Counted from the first letter of the stretch, positions 26,552 through 35,591 are shown. The stretch is DNA of 63,039 nt from Anaerococcus vaginalis ATCC 51170 (GCF_000163295.1 NZ_GG700527.1:1009695-1072733), one strand, 5' to 3'. Numbers and translations are program-made. The notes: generated from the sequence alone by a model not told the origin.

Positions 26552-27907
26552 CTAATTTTTGTAAGTTTTATTTATAAGTTCTACAAATTCATCATTTGAT
26601 TTGCATTTTGCCATTAAATTAATTAATTCATTTGTGAAATCCATCTTATCTTTCATATCAGAATTTCTAAGTTTATAAACCGCCTCAAGCTCTTTGTTAC
26701 TCAATAATAAATTATCTTTTCTTGTTGATGATTTTTCTATATCAATGGCTGGGAAAATTCTTCTTTGCGCAAGTTTTCTATCAAGATGCAATTCCATATT
26801 ACCAGTTCCCTTAAATTCTTCATACACCATATCATCCATTCTTGATCCTGTATCGACAAGAGCTGTTGCAATAATTGTAAGAGATCCACCATTTTCTATA
26901 TTTCTTGCAGCTCCAAAAAATTTCTTTGGACCAATTAAAGCCAAAGGATCAAGTCCACCAGAAAGAGTTCTTCCTGATTGTGGTGTCATAATATTATAAG
27001 CCCTTGCAAGCCTTGTAATTGAATCTAATAAAATTACAACGTCTTTATTATCTTCTACAAGTCTTTTTGCTCTTTCAAGAACCATCTCTTGCATATAAAT
27101 ATGATTTTGAGGAGCCTTATCAAAAGTTGATGCTGCAACTTCTGTTCTTGTAAGCTCATTATCCTTATCTCTGTATTGATTTACAAATCTTTTAAAATCT
27201 GTAACTTCTTCTGGTCTTTCATCAATCAATAAAACCAAAATCTTTAAATCATCAAAGTTTTTTTCAAGAGCATATTCAATATCCTTAATCAAAGTAGTCT
27301 TACCAGCTTTTGGTTGAGATACAATAAGACCTCTTTGTCCTCTTCCTATAGGCGCAATAATATCTATTATTCTTTGAGAAATTTTATCTTTGCTTGTTTC
27401 AAGTTTTAATTTTTGATTTGGGTAAATTGGTGTGAGTGATTCAAAATTTGACCTATTAAAAGCATCTGCTGCCTTTAAGCCATTTACATCTGATACGAAA
27501 ATTAAGGGAGAAAATTTATCTTTATCTTTTTTTACTCTGGCAATTCCTTTAATAAAATCACCTGTTTTTAATCTAAACATTTTAACTTGTTTAGGAGAAA
27601 CATATATATCATCATTGCTAGATTCATAAAGCTCAGTTCTTAAAAATCCAAAACCATCTTCGTGAAGATCTAAGAGTCCTTCGCAATTAAATTTTTCTCC
27701 AAGATCAAAATTTTCATTTGAATCATCTAAATCATTGCTAGAACTTTCATTATTTTCGAAATTTTTACTATTGCTATATGCCTCTTTAATTATTTCTACA
27801 AGCTCATTTTTTCTGTAAGATGAAAGAGATTTAATCGAAAGATTTTTTCCAATTTCTCTTAATTCATCTAACTTTAGCTTATCTAAATCATTTATATTTA
27901 TATCCAT
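26552..27907 (-). CDS. rho: Transcription termination factor Rho
   Basis: 451 residues. It has an N-terminal Rho_N helical domain, an acidic/Asn-Ser linker (about 48-72), the cold-shock-like RNA-binding domain (FNCEGLLDLHEDGFGFLR), and the RecA-like motor with Walker A SQPKAGKTTL (about 195), VLLIDERPEEV, the Q-loop and the R-loop SGGLDPLALIGPKKFFGAARN. Rho ends RNA synthesis at sites lacking hairpins. The start codon follows AAAGGAATAAT. It is upstream of the rpmE/prmC/prfA block as in Bacillus. No clear intrinsic terminator follows the gene. Confidence 0.97.
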   Translation of the reverse strand: MDININDLDKLKLDELREIGKNLSIKSLSSYRKNELVEIIKEAYSNSKNFENNESSSNDLDDSNENFDLGEKFNCEGLLDLHEDGFGFLRTELYESSNDDIYVSPKQVKMFRLKTGDFIKGIARVKKDKDKFSPLIFVSDVNGLKAADAFNRSNFESLTPIYPNQKLKLETSKDKISQRIIDIIAPIGRGQRGLIVSQPKAGKTTLIKDIEYALEKNFDDLKILVLLIDERPEEVTDFKRFVNQYRDKDNELTRTEVAASTFDKAPQNHIYMQEMVLERAKRLVEDNKDVVILLDSITRLARAYNIMTPQSGRTLSGGLDPLALIGPKKFFGAARNIENGGSLTIIATALVDTGSRMDDMVYEEFKGTGNMELHLDRKLAQRRIFPAIDIEKSSTRKDNLLLSNKELEAVYKLRNSDMKDKMDFTNELINLMAKCKSNDEFVELINKTYKN

Positions 27908-27920
27908 ATTATTCCTTTAC

Positions 27921-27951
27921 AAATAAAAATATACGGAGCCAAAAGGCTCCG
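27921..27951 (-). terminator. Terminator after fba
   Basis: CGGAGCC/GGCTCCG stem (27934-27940 with 27945-27951) with a 4-nt loop, followed by TATATTTTTATTT on the minus strand, 10 nt after the fba stop. Confidence 0.85.
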
Positions 27952-27960
27952 ATTTTATTT

Positions 27961-28830
27961 TTATTTTTCTGCTGAATTTTCACATTCGAAAAATTCTATT
28001 TTTTCTCTAACCTTATCTTTGATTGCTTCAAAACCTGGTTTTAATACTTTTCTTGGGTCAAATCCCTTGCCAACTTTATCTTTACCTTCTTCAAAATATT
28101 TTCTTGTAGCTTCTGTAAATACTATTTGGCATTCAGTATTAATATTTATTTTTGAAACTCCTCTTTCGATAGCTTTTTTAACTTGTTCTTCTGGAATTCC
28201 TGTACCTCCGTGTAAAACTAGAGGAATTTTTCCAGCTGCTTCTTTGATTTCTTCAAGTCTTTTAAAATTAAGTCCTTGCCAATCTTCTGGATAAACTCCG
28301 TGAATATTTCCAATTCCTGCTGCTAAGAAATCAATGCCAAGTGATGCAACTTTTTTACATTCTTCAGGATCTGCTAATTCTCCTGCAGAAACAACTCCAT
28401 CTTCTTCTCCACCGATTCCACCAACTTCCGCTTCTACAGAAACATTTTTAGAATGACATAACTCAACAATTTCTTTTGTTTTTTCTATATTTTCATCTAT
28501 TGGTAGGCTTGAACCATCAAACATTATTGATGTAAATCCTGCATCTAGTGCTTTTTTAGCTCCTTCGTATGAACCATGGTCTAAGTGAAGGGCAACTGGT
28601 ACTGTGATATTTAAATCTTTATCAAGTCCTTCAACCATTTTACTAACTACATTAAATCCACCCATATATTTTGCAGCACCTTCTGATACTCCCAAAATAA
28701 CTGCTGATTTTTTTTCCTCACAAGCTTCAAGTATTGCCTTAGTCCATTCAAGGTTATTTATATTGAATTGTCCAATTCCATAACCATTTTCATAAGCCTT
28801 ATCTAACATTTCTTTTGCATTAACTAACAT
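27961..28830 (-). CDS. fba: Class II fructose-1,6-bisphosphate aldolase
   Basis: 289 residues, a zinc-dependent aldolase that cleaves fructose-1,6-bisphosphate to DHAP and glyceraldehyde-3-phosphate in glycolysis. VPVALHLDHGSYEGAKKALDAGFTSIMFDGSSLP holds the catalytic Asp and the first zinc His; VSVEAEVGGIGGEEDG, NIHGVY and LVLHGGTGIP supply the other zinc ligands and the phosphate loop. Tagatose-bisphosphate aldolase (GatY/KbaY) is a close relative, but the length and the glycolytic context favour Fba. It lies 9 nt from a thioredoxin-like gene and downstream of proS, with AAGGAG before ATG and its own terminator. Confidence 0.93.
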   Translation of the reverse strand: MLVNAKEMLDKAYENGYGIGQFNINNLEWTKAILEACEEKKSAVILGVSEGAAKYMGGFNVVSKMVEGLDKDLNITVPVALHLDHGSYEGAKKALDAGFTSIMFDGSSLPIDENIEKTKEIVELCHSKNVSVEAEVGGIGGEEDGVVSAGELADPEECKKVASLGIDFLAAGIGNIHGVYPEDWQGLNFKRLEEIKEAAGKIPLVLHGGTGIPEEQVKKAIERGVSKININTECQIVFTEATRKYFEEGKDKVGKGFDPRKVLKPGFEAIKDKVREKIEFFECENSAEK

Positions 28831-28839
28831 ATTTGCTCC

Positions 28840-29139
28840 TTAAATACTCCTTAATGAATTTATTATAAAATCATTTTCGTTTAGACTATCTTTAGTAATA
28901 GAAACTAAAGATGGTATTTGATTAATACCCAATTTTTTGATTAATTCCCTATTTTTATCGATGTCTATAATCATTTTTTTTATATTTTTATATGAGTCTT
29001 CTTCTTCTTTTAAAAAGTTTTTTTTCATTAAATTCGAAGAGCTTGACCAATTTGCATGAAATAGGGCTATTATTTTTTTATTATCAACTAATATCTTTTT
29101 TAAAAATTCTTTTGAAATTTTATAATCAACTATTTGCAT
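28840..29139 (-). CDS. Thioredoxin-fold protein without active-site cysteines
   Basis: 99 residues with the thioredoxin layout: a central strand IIALFHANW (23-31), helix, strand KKMIIDIDKNRELIKKLGI, cis-Pro turn INQIPSLVSI (Pro76). The WCGPC active site is replaced by WSSSS (31-35) and there is no Cys in the whole protein, so it cannot be a disulfide reductase. It may be a structural or regulatory thioredoxin-like subunit, or a gene losing function. It overlaps the proS stop by 10 nt (ATGCAAATAG) and is followed by fba after 9 nt. The family call rests on fold pattern and is moderate. Confidence 0.6.
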   Translation of the reverse strand: MQIVDYKISKEFLKKILVDNKKIIALFHANWSSSSNLMKKNFLKEEEDSYKNIKKMIIDIDKNRELIKKLGINQIPSLVSITKDSLNENDFIINSLRSI

Positions 29140-30848
29140 AAATCGTCTTTTATTGAAGATATAATTTTTTCGATAGCTTCATCTGTTGGCATCTTTAAAT
29201 TTTCCATATCAGATCTTTTTGAAAATTCTACCATATCATCTTTTGCATCTTTTCCTACAGTAATCCTATAAGGAACTCCAACCAAGTCTCTGTCATTAAA
29301 TTTAACTCCAGCTCTTTCTTTCCTATCATCAAGCATTACTTCAATGCCTGCATCTAATAATTTATTGTAGATTTTTTCTGCTATTTCTTTTTGCTCTTCA
29401 TTGTTTTTGTTTACAAGAGTTATCCAAGCTTCAAATGGAGCAACTTTTGTTGGCCAAATTATTCCATTTTCATCGTAATGTTGCTCAATAATTGCAGAAA
29501 TTGATCTTGTAATTCCTATTCCATAAGAGCCCATTATAAATGGTTTTTGTTTTCCATTTTCATCCAAGAAATAAGCCTCAAGGCTTTCAGAATATTTTGT
29601 TCCTAATTGGAAGATATTTCCTACTTCAATTCCTCGAGCAAGTTGAAGTTTTTCTTTTCCATCTTGTGAAAGATCTCCTTCTTTTGCTGTCAATAAATCT
29701 TCGCAAACTTCCCCATTAAAATCTCTCTTATAATTTGCATTTATATAATGGTGGTCAGTTTTATTTGCTCCAATTACCATATTTTTATATCTTGTAATTG
29801 ACTTATCAACAATAACTCTCACATCTTCTTTTAAATCTTTTGGACCAGTAAAACCAGGTTCTGCTCCAGTGATTTTTTTTATTGTTTCATCATCCATCAT
29901 TTCTATTTCATGTTCTGGGACTTGTAAATACGAAATTAATTTTGCCATATTCAATTCCCTATCTCCTGGAACAATAACAAGAACTGGTTCGCCTTTTACC
30001 AATAAATCTACAGCTTTGGCACATTTATTTTGTTCTATTTTTAGAAAATTTGAAACTTCTTCAATTGTTTTTGCATCTTTTGTTTCTACTAATTCTAATT
30101 CTTTTTCTTCTTCATTTTCGTCAATTTCTAGGAAAAATTTTGCAGATTCATCAGTTGCTGCATAATTTGAATTTTCTGTATAAAAAATTTCGCCTTCTCC
30201 TGTTTCTGCAAGTGCCATAAATTCGTGGCTTATATTTCCACCCATAGCTCCAGAATCTCCCTCAACAATTTTATAATCAAGGTCTAAGGCATCAAAAACT
30301 TCTACATAAGCATCCCACATTTTTTGGTAAGATTTTTTCAATCCTTCCATATCAACATCAAATGAATAAGCATCTTTCATTATAAAATCTCTTGACCTAT
30401 TTATTCCAAATCTTGGTCTTTTTTCATCCCTAAATTTTGAAACTATTTGGTACAAATTTAATGGAAGTTGCTTATATGAATTTAATTCGTCTTTAATTAA
30501 ATTTGTAAATTGTTCTTCGGCAGTTGGTCCAAGGCAAAATTCTCTGTCGTGTCTATCTTTTATTTTAAACATTTCCGGTCCAAAATTTTGCCATCTACCA
30601 GATTTTTCCCAAATATCTTTACTTTGTAATACTGATGTACTTACTTCTATAGAATCATATTTTTCCATAGATTTTCTTACAATATTTTCAATTTTATTTA
30701 TAACTTTCATTCCTAATGGCAAGTAGGAATAAACTCCTGATGAAGTTTTTCTAATAAAAGCTCCTCTTACCAAAAGCTTATGACTTTGTGTTTCTGCATC
30801 TTGAGGATCATCTCTTAATGTAGGCATATAATAATTCGATAATCTCAT
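29130..30848 (-). CDS. proS: Prolyl-tRNA synthetase with editing domain
   Basis: 572 residues, the bacterial-type ProRS. Class II motif 1 and the family opening LRDDPQDAETQSHKLLVRGAFIRKTSSGVYSYLPLG, motif 2 FRDEKRPRFGINRSRDFIMKDAYSFD, and motif 3 SYGIGITRSISAI are present. Between motifs 2 and 3 (about 220-400) is an INS/YbaK-type editing insertion (NKCAKAVDLLVKGEPVLVIVPGDRELNMAKL) that clears Ala-tRNA-Pro. A separate ProXp-ala-like protein at 8596 looks partly redundant. The C-terminal anticodon-binding domain is intact. No T-box leader is visible upstream; GGAGG precedes ATG. The gene leads an operon with the thioredoxin-like gene and fba. Confidence 0.97.
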   Translation of the reverse strand: MRLSNYYMPTLRDDPQDAETQSHKLLVRGAFIRKTSSGVYSYLPLGMKVINKIENIVRKSMEKYDSIEVSTSVLQSKDIWEKSGRWQNFGPEMFKIKDRHDREFCLGPTAEEQFTNLIKDELNSYKQLPLNLYQIVSKFRDEKRPRFGINRSRDFIMKDAYSFDVDMEGLKKSYQKMWDAYVEVFDALDLDYKIVEGDSGAMGGNISHEFMALAETGEGEIFYTENSNYAATDESAKFFLEIDENEEEKELELVETKDAKTIEEVSNFLKIEQNKCAKAVDLLVKGEPVLVIVPGDRELNMAKLISYLQVPEHEIEMMDDETIKKITGAEPGFTGPKDLKEDVRVIVDKSITRYKNMVIGANKTDHHYINANYKRDFNGEVCEDLLTAKEGDLSQDGKEKLQLARGIEVGNIFQLGTKYSESLEAYFLDENGKQKPFIMGSYGIGITRSISAIIEQHYDENGIIWPTKVAPFEAWITLVNKNNEEQKEIAEKIYNKLLDAGIEVMLDDRKERAGVKFNDRDLVGVPYRITVGKDAKDDMVEFSKRSDMENLKMPTDEAIEKIISSIKDDLCK

Positions 30849-30911
30849 TTATCCTCCACTTTTTAAATTTTTATCCTTAAAAATATTATCACACTTAGTT
30901 TTTTTAATCAA

Positions 30912-31403
30912 TTATTCTGCGATAGTAACTGTTTGAACTTCTTTGCCACAATTTGCGTCAAAATTTATTTCTGATAAAATATTTTCTTCCAAATTTGCAA
31001 CTATACATGGAGTTATAATTGATGGAACTTTATCTTTTATTTTTTCAATATCTACTGACAATACCTTATCGCCTTTTTTAACTATATCTCCAACTTTAAC
31101 ATGAGGAGTAAAGCCTTCGCCTTTTAATTCTACTGTTTCAAGTCCAAAATGTACTAATACTTCTAATCCTTCTTGTGTTTTTATTCCGATCGCATGGTAT
31201 CCTTCTGGTTGTAAAGTAACTTCTCCACTTACTGGAGCAAAAACTTCGCCATTTTCAGGTTCTACTGCAAATCCATCTCCAACCATTTTTTCTGCAAAAA
31301 CTGGATCTGGCACTTCTTCTAATTTTACAACTTTTCCTTTTACTGGACTTGCTATAGATACGATTTTTTCTTCCTTTTTTTTCTTTTTAAAAAAATCAAA
31401 CAT
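30912..31403 (-). CDS. crr: PTS glucose-type EIIA protein
   Basis: 163 residues, a free-standing EIIA of the Glc family. A lysine-rich head (MFDFFKKKKKEEK) precedes the domain. GYHAIGIK (His70) and VLVHFGLETVEL (His85) are the paired active-site histidines; His85 accepts phosphate from HPr. VKGKVVKLEEVPDPVFAEKMVGDG is the family signature. It would donate phosphate to an EIICB sugar permease not encoded here, so it is an orphan IIA. It starts right after the tex stop, with a ribosome site inside tex, so the two are co-expressed. The symbol crr is by homology; ptsG-linked names are also used. Confidence 0.92.
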   Translation of the reverse strand: MFDFFKKKKKEEKIVSIASPVKGKVVKLEEVPDPVFAEKMVGDGFAVEPENGEVFAPVSGEVTLQPEGYHAIGIKTQEGLEVLVHFGLETVELKGEGFTPHVKVGDIVKKGDKVLSVDIEKIKDKVPSIITPCIVANLEENILSEINFDANCGKEVQTVTIAE

Positions 31404-33494
31404 TTACTTCTCCTTTAAATTTTTCATTGACAAACCAATTCTTTCTCTTTTTTTGTCAATTTCTATTACTTTTACTTTTATTATATCAGAATTTGTAACA
31501 ATCTCATTTGGATCTTTTATAAATTTATCGCTCATATTTGATATATGAACAAGTCCATCAATTCCTACTCCAATATCAACAAAACAACCGAACTCTGTTA
31601 TATTTCTTACAGTTCCTTCCAAAATATCTCCCTCATTCAAATCATCTATTGATAAAATTTCACTTTTTGTAACAACTTCTGGAAGTTCATCTCTTGGATC
31701 ACGTCCTGGTTTTTTTAATTCTTCAATTATATCTTTTAAGGTTAAAACACCTACTTCAAGTTCGTCAGCACATTTTTCTAAATCAATTTCATCCAAATTA
31801 TAATCTACAAGTTTTTTTGCAATAACGTAGCTTTCTGGATGAACTGCTGTATTATCTAAAAAGTTTGAAGAGTCAGGAAATCTCAAAAATCCAGCTGCCA
31901 TCTTATAAGTTTTATCTCCAAGACCTTTAACTTTTTTTAAGTCTTTTCTTTCTTTTATCGCACCATTTTTAAAATCTTCTTCAATTCTTTTTGCAAGATT
32001 TAAATTTAATCCAGAAACATAAGATAATAATTTGTAAGATGCATTATTTATATTAACGCCAACTTCATTTACGCTATCTTCTACAACTTTTGAAAGCTCA
32101 TCGTCTAATTTTTTTTGATTTATATCATGTTGATATTGTCCAACGCCCAAATGTTTTGGATCAATTTTTACAAGCTCTGCCATAGGATCTTGAAGTCTTC
32201 TTGCCATTGAAACTGCACCTCTAATTGTAACATCAAGATTTGGAAATTCTTCTTCCCCAAGCTTTGATGCAGAATAAACAGAAGCTCCTGCTTCATTTAC
32301 AATTGCATAAGAAACACCATCAACTTCTTTTAATAATTTATTTACAACAATTTCAGTTTCCCTACTTGCAGTTGCATTTCCCAAAGCAATTATATCAACA
32401 TCGTATTTACTAATTAAATTTTTTAAAATCTCAATAGATTCTTTTTCTTTAGAGTGAGGTTTTACTGGATAAATTACAGCTTGATCTAAATATTTTCCGT
32501 GCTTATCAATAACAGCAACCTTACAACCTGTCCTAAAACCCGGATCAAGACCAATTATATTTTTATCTTTGATAGGTCTTTGTAAAATATATGGCTTCAG
32601 ATTTTTTGAAAAAACTTTAATTGATTCATTTTCGGCATTTTCTGTAAGCTTATTTTTTATTTCAGTTGTTATTGTAGGAATTAAAAGCCTTTTGTATGAA
32701 TCTTCAATAGCTTTTCTTATCAAAGATTCTGTATAATCATTGTTGGATTTGTAAAGATTTTTGATTAAAGTTAGATTGTAATTATCTGTAAATTCTAATT
32801 TTACAGTCAAATCATTATTTTTTTCTGCCCTATTTAAGGCTAAAATTTGAAAAGGCTTTAAATTTTTAATTTTTTCATCAAAATCATAATAATTTTCATA
32901 AATTAAATCTTCATCTTCTTTTTTTTCTGCCAAAATTCTTGCCCTAACAAGTCCATCTCTTCTAATTATATTTTTCGCCTCAATATTATTTGCAACATCT
33001 TCTGCCAAAATATCCAAAGATTTATTTATAGCATCAACTTCATCCTCTACGCCTTCTTTTATGTATTTTTTTGCAAGTTCAAGACCTTCTTCTTCACTTG
33101 TTGCATTCATCAAAATCTCATCCAAAAGCTCCATTAGACCAAGCTCTTTTGCCTTATCAGCTCTTGTTTTTCTTTTTTTCTTAAAAGGAGCATATATATC
33201 TTCAAGCTCAGTCAATGTTTTTGCCTTTTCAATTTTTTCTTTCAATTCATCATCAAGCTTTTCTTGATTTTCCAAAGAAGTAAGAATTTCTTCTTTTCTT
33301 TTTTCAAAATTTCTAAGCCTTGTAAGACCACTTTCAATATCTCTAATTTCAGTATCTTTTAAGCCACCAGTTTTTTCTTTTCTATATCTTGCAATGAAAG
33401 CAACAGTAGAGCCTTCATCCAATAATTTTATAACCTCATCGATACTTTTTTGATTAATATTCAATTCATCGGAAAGAATTTTTGATATTTCCAT
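31404..33494 (-). CDS. tex: Tex-family RNA-binding transcription accessory protein
   Basis: 696 residues. N-terminal helical domain, a YqgF-like RNase H fold (IIGLDPGFRTGCKVAVIDKHG), tandem helix-hairpin-helix (LLSYVSGLNLNLAKRI and KDLKKVKGLGDKTYKMAAGFLR), and a C-terminal S1 domain (GDILEGTVRNITEFGCFVDIGVGIDGLVHIS, about 622-690). Tex binds nucleic acid and is linked to transcription and RNA-processing steps; its exact role varies. Start ATG follows GAGGTAATA. It leads crr, which follows without a gap. A hairpin with a T run lies in its leader, between promoter and start, and could attenuate it. Confidence 0.95.
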   Translation of the reverse strand: MEISKILSDELNINQKSIDEVIKLLDEGSTVAFIARYRKEKTGGLKDTEIRDIESGLTRLRNFEKRKEEILTSLENQEKLDDELKEKIEKAKTLTELEDIYAPFKKKRKTRADKAKELGLMELLDEILMNATSEEEGLELAKKYIKEGVEDEVDAINKSLDILAEDVANNIEAKNIIRRDGLVRARILAEKKEDEDLIYENYYDFDEKIKNLKPFQILALNRAEKNNDLTVKLEFTDNYNLTLIKNLYKSNNDYTESLIRKAIEDSYKRLLIPTITTEIKNKLTENAENESIKVFSKNLKPYILQRPIKDKNIIGLDPGFRTGCKVAVIDKHGKYLDQAVIYPVKPHSKEKESIEILKNLISKYDVDIIALGNATASRETEIVVNKLLKEVDGVSYAIVNEAGASVYSASKLGEEEFPNLDVTIRGAVSMARRLQDPMAELVKIDPKHLGVGQYQHDINQKKLDDELSKVVEDSVNEVGVNINNASYKLLSYVSGLNLNLAKRIEEDFKNGAIKERKDLKKVKGLGDKTYKMAAGFLRFPDSSNFLDNTAVHPESYVIAKKLVDYNLDEIDLEKCADELEVGVLTLKDIIEELKKPGRDPRDELPEVVTKSEILSIDDLNEGDILEGTVRNITEFGCFVDIGVGIDGLVHISNMSDKFIKDPNEIVTNSDIIKVKVIEIDKKRERIGLSMKNLKEK

Positions 33495-33526
33495 TATTAC
33501 CTCACTAATTCAATCTAAAATCACAA

Positions 33527-33550
33527 AAATATAGGAGATTTCCTATATTT
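33527..33550. terminator. Terminator-like hairpin in the tex leader
   Basis: A ten-pair stem (33527-33536 with 33541-33550) with a 4-nt loop, followed by TTTTTG in the tex direction and TTTTTTAATT in the other. It lies between a predicted tex promoter and the tex start. It could be an attenuator or a terminator left from a lost gene. Confidence 0.55.
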
Positions 33551-33582
33551 TTTAATTAATATATTTCTTTAAATACAAATAT

Positions 33583-33611
33583 ACTATACCCTAATAGGTC
33601 ATTAATTCGAA
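33583..33611 (-). promoter_or_regulatory. Candidate promoter of tex-crr
   Basis: TTCGAA (33606-33611), 17 nt, TATAGT (33583-33588) on the minus strand. Transcription would start near 33576 and give a leader of about 80 nt containing the hairpin at 33527-33550. Confidence 0.45.
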
Positions 33612-33753
33612 AAAATAGAATATAATATTTAAGAATTATTAAAATTTGTGAAAGTAGTATAACTTTAAAACTTTTGCATTAGCTTTTAATCCAGTATGGT
33701 TAATATATAAATTCCTACAAATTTTTAATATAAAATATAAAAGGAGAAAGATT

Positions 33754-34242
33754 ATGAAGAAAAATAAAAAAATATTTTTATTAATTTCAGCTATTATAAT
33801 CATTAGTCTTAGTTTGATTTTTAAATATAAAACTAATAATGAAAAAGTAAAGACACCTAAACTTGATGAGATTAGTAGTATTACATTTATTAGAGTTATT
33901 AATGATAGAGGAGTTGAGAAAAGAGAAGTTTATAAAAAATCACATATAAATAAATTTTTAAATATAATAAAAGATTCAGAAAAAACAAAAAAGATAAGTA
34001 TTTCAAATTTCCCTGATAAAGAAGAATTTATTATAGTTACTTTCAAAATTAAAGATGGTGGTTTTATTATAAGCTCAATTTATGAAGAAAATAATAGTAT
34101 TTATTTTGAACAAGCTTTTAATGATATTTTTAAATTAAATTATAACGATAATTTATATTTACTGTTAGATAATATTTCCCAAGAAAATAATAAAGAAGAT
34201 ATTTCAGTAAATATTGAAGAGTTATTAGACAGTGACTTCTAA
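33754..34242 (+). CDS. Hypothetical protein with one N-terminal helix
   Basis: 162 residues that I do not recognise. A short basic head (MKKNKK) and a hydrophobic stretch (about 6-24) give either a signal anchor or an uncleaved signal. There is no lipobox cysteine; the protein has no Cys at all. The remaining residues are charged and look like a small extracellular alpha/beta domain (SSITFIRVINDRGVEKREVY, EEFIIVTFKIKDGGFIISSIYEEN), with an acidic C-terminus. The ribosome site AAAAGGAGAAAG is very good. It stands alone on the plus strand in a long AT-rich gap between tex and a minus-strand membrane protein, and no -35/-10 pair is convincing. Confidence 0.7.
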   Translation: MKKNKKIFLLISAIIIISLSLIFKYKTNNEKVKTPKLDEISSITFIRVINDRGVEKREVYKKSHINKFLNIIKDSEKTKKISISNFPDKEEFIIVTFKIKDGGFIISSIYEENNSIYFEQAFNDIFKLNYNDNLYLLLDNISQENNKEDISVNIEELLDSDF

Positions 34243-34281
34243 ATATTATTCTCCCTTTTTATATAGAATTTTTTACAAAAT

Positions 34282-34330
34282 AAAAAAGCTGGTGCAAAAC
34301 CATTATTGATTAATGATTTTTACCAGCTTT
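34282..34330 (-). terminator. Terminator after the 390-residue membrane protein
   Basis: AAAGCTGGT/ACCAGCTTT (34285-34293 with 34322-34330) encloses a second small inverted repeat. Six T follow on the minus strand. It could also serve the plus-strand gene that ends at 34242. Confidence 0.75.
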
Positions 34331-34333
34331 AAT

Positions 34334-35506
34334 TTAATTTTCTGTTATATAATTTATTTTATATTTTGGGAAATTCATAGAAATTGTTCTTCCTTGAAAT
34401 TCATTTCCAAATGACCTATCAAGCTCATATAGGTTTGATGGATCATAAAATACTACCTTTGAATTTTTTGCTTTTTGTGGAATCAAATCAAGTTGAAATT
34501 TATATTTTGACCTATTTTTTGAATAATCTAAAAGCAAATCAATAAATCTTCCATAATCATAATCATTGAAATTTTCAAATTCCAAATCAAGCTTGTATTC
34601 ATCATCTTGTCTAATATCAGCTTTACACTTGTCTGATTTATAAGATTTTTTCACTCCATCAGCCAAATTTGTAAGAGAAATCATTGTGATAAGTTTGCTG
34701 TTTTTGTCATTTATAAGATTGATTAAATCATTTTGATTCATTTTATCTCTAAAATCATATAAATTTATTTCTTCATTCACATTTTCATTTAGTTTTTTAT
34801 CTATATCCTTCAAATTTAATCTTTTTGTTTGAGTTTTTTCTAAATCATCCTCTACCTGTTCGTTTTCTTCTTTTTTCAAAACTTTTCTATCTGAATTTTT
34901 GCTTTTGTTTTGAGAATTTTTTCTAAAAGGAATATTTAAATCATCAAACCTCATTCTGCCTGTATTTCCCTTAAATGTATCAACTCTTTTATATGTATTA
35001 TATAAAGTTGTAAATACCATAAATAAAAAAGATAGGCTTGTAAGTAAATGTAAAATATTTTTATAAATTCCACCTCCAGGATTAAATACATTTAATAAAA
35101 GCATAATCAAAAATGGAAGTGAGCCTGTGTATGCGAAAAAACTTTTTATAGGATTTTTATCAGACTTTTGTTTTTTTACTGGATTTTTATCTTTAAAAAG
35201 TTCTTTTTTTCTCTTATTTTTCCTTATTCTTTTTATATTTTTATAGGCAAAAATAAAAAATCCCAAAGCATACAATATATTTATAATAAGCTTAATACTA
35301 GGATAATTTTGGTAAATATCTATCGGCAAAACCCTCATAATAAAATCGAAAATAAAGGTCATTACTAATAAAAATAAACCAGCCTTTATTAAAATTTTTG
35401 ATATTAAAAACAAAATAGCAAGTCCTAAAATTAAAACTATAATTACTAATGGCAAATTCATTTTGTTTAAAATATCATATATTCCATCATAATTTAAATT
35501 ATTCAT
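34334..35506 (-). CDS. Hypothetical multi-pass membrane protein
   Basis: 390 residues with no family I can name. The N-terminal half has about five hydrophobic helices (about 17-35, 38-55, 68-86, 127-145 and 150-168), broken by a lysine-rich loop (KNIKRIRKNKRKKELFKDK). The C-terminal half (about 180-390) is hydrophilic: a charged Lys/Asn/Glu linker (about 190-240), then a folded-looking domain LYDFRDKMNQNDLINLINDKNSKLITMISLTNL, probably cytosolic. It is monocistronic, between a terminator and the tRNA-Thr. It might be lineage-specific. Confidence 0.7.
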   Translation of the reverse strand: MNNLNYDGIYDILNKMNLPLVIIVLILGLAILFLISKILIKAGLFLLVMTFIFDFIMRVLPIDIYQNYPSIKLIINILYALGFFIFAYKNIKRIRKNKRKKELFKDKNPVKKQKSDKNPIKSFFAYTGSLPFLIMLLLNVFNPGGGIYKNILHLLTSLSFLFMVFTTLYNTYKRVDTFKGNTGRMRFDDLNIPFRKNSQNKSKNSDRKVLKKEENEQVEDDLEKTQTKRLNLKDIDKKLNENVNEEINLYDFRDKMNQNDLINLINDKNSKLITMISLTNLADGVKKSYKSDKCKADIRQDDEYKLDLEFENFNDYDYGRFIDLLLDYSKNRSKYKFQLDLIPQKAKNSKVVFYDPSNLYELDRSFGNEFQGRTISMNFPKYKINYITEN

Positions 35507-35563
35507 ATTACCACCTTTGAAATAATTATACCAAATATAAAAAAAAATTGAAATCTATCTATA

Positions 35564-35591
35564 TTGAATAAATTTTAAATTTTCGTATAAT
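35564..35591 (+). promoter_or_regulatory. Promoter of tRNA-Thr
   Basis: TTGAAT (35564-35569), 16 nt, TATAAT (35586-35591). The start would fall only about 5-8 nt before the mature tRNA end. Confidence 0.75.
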
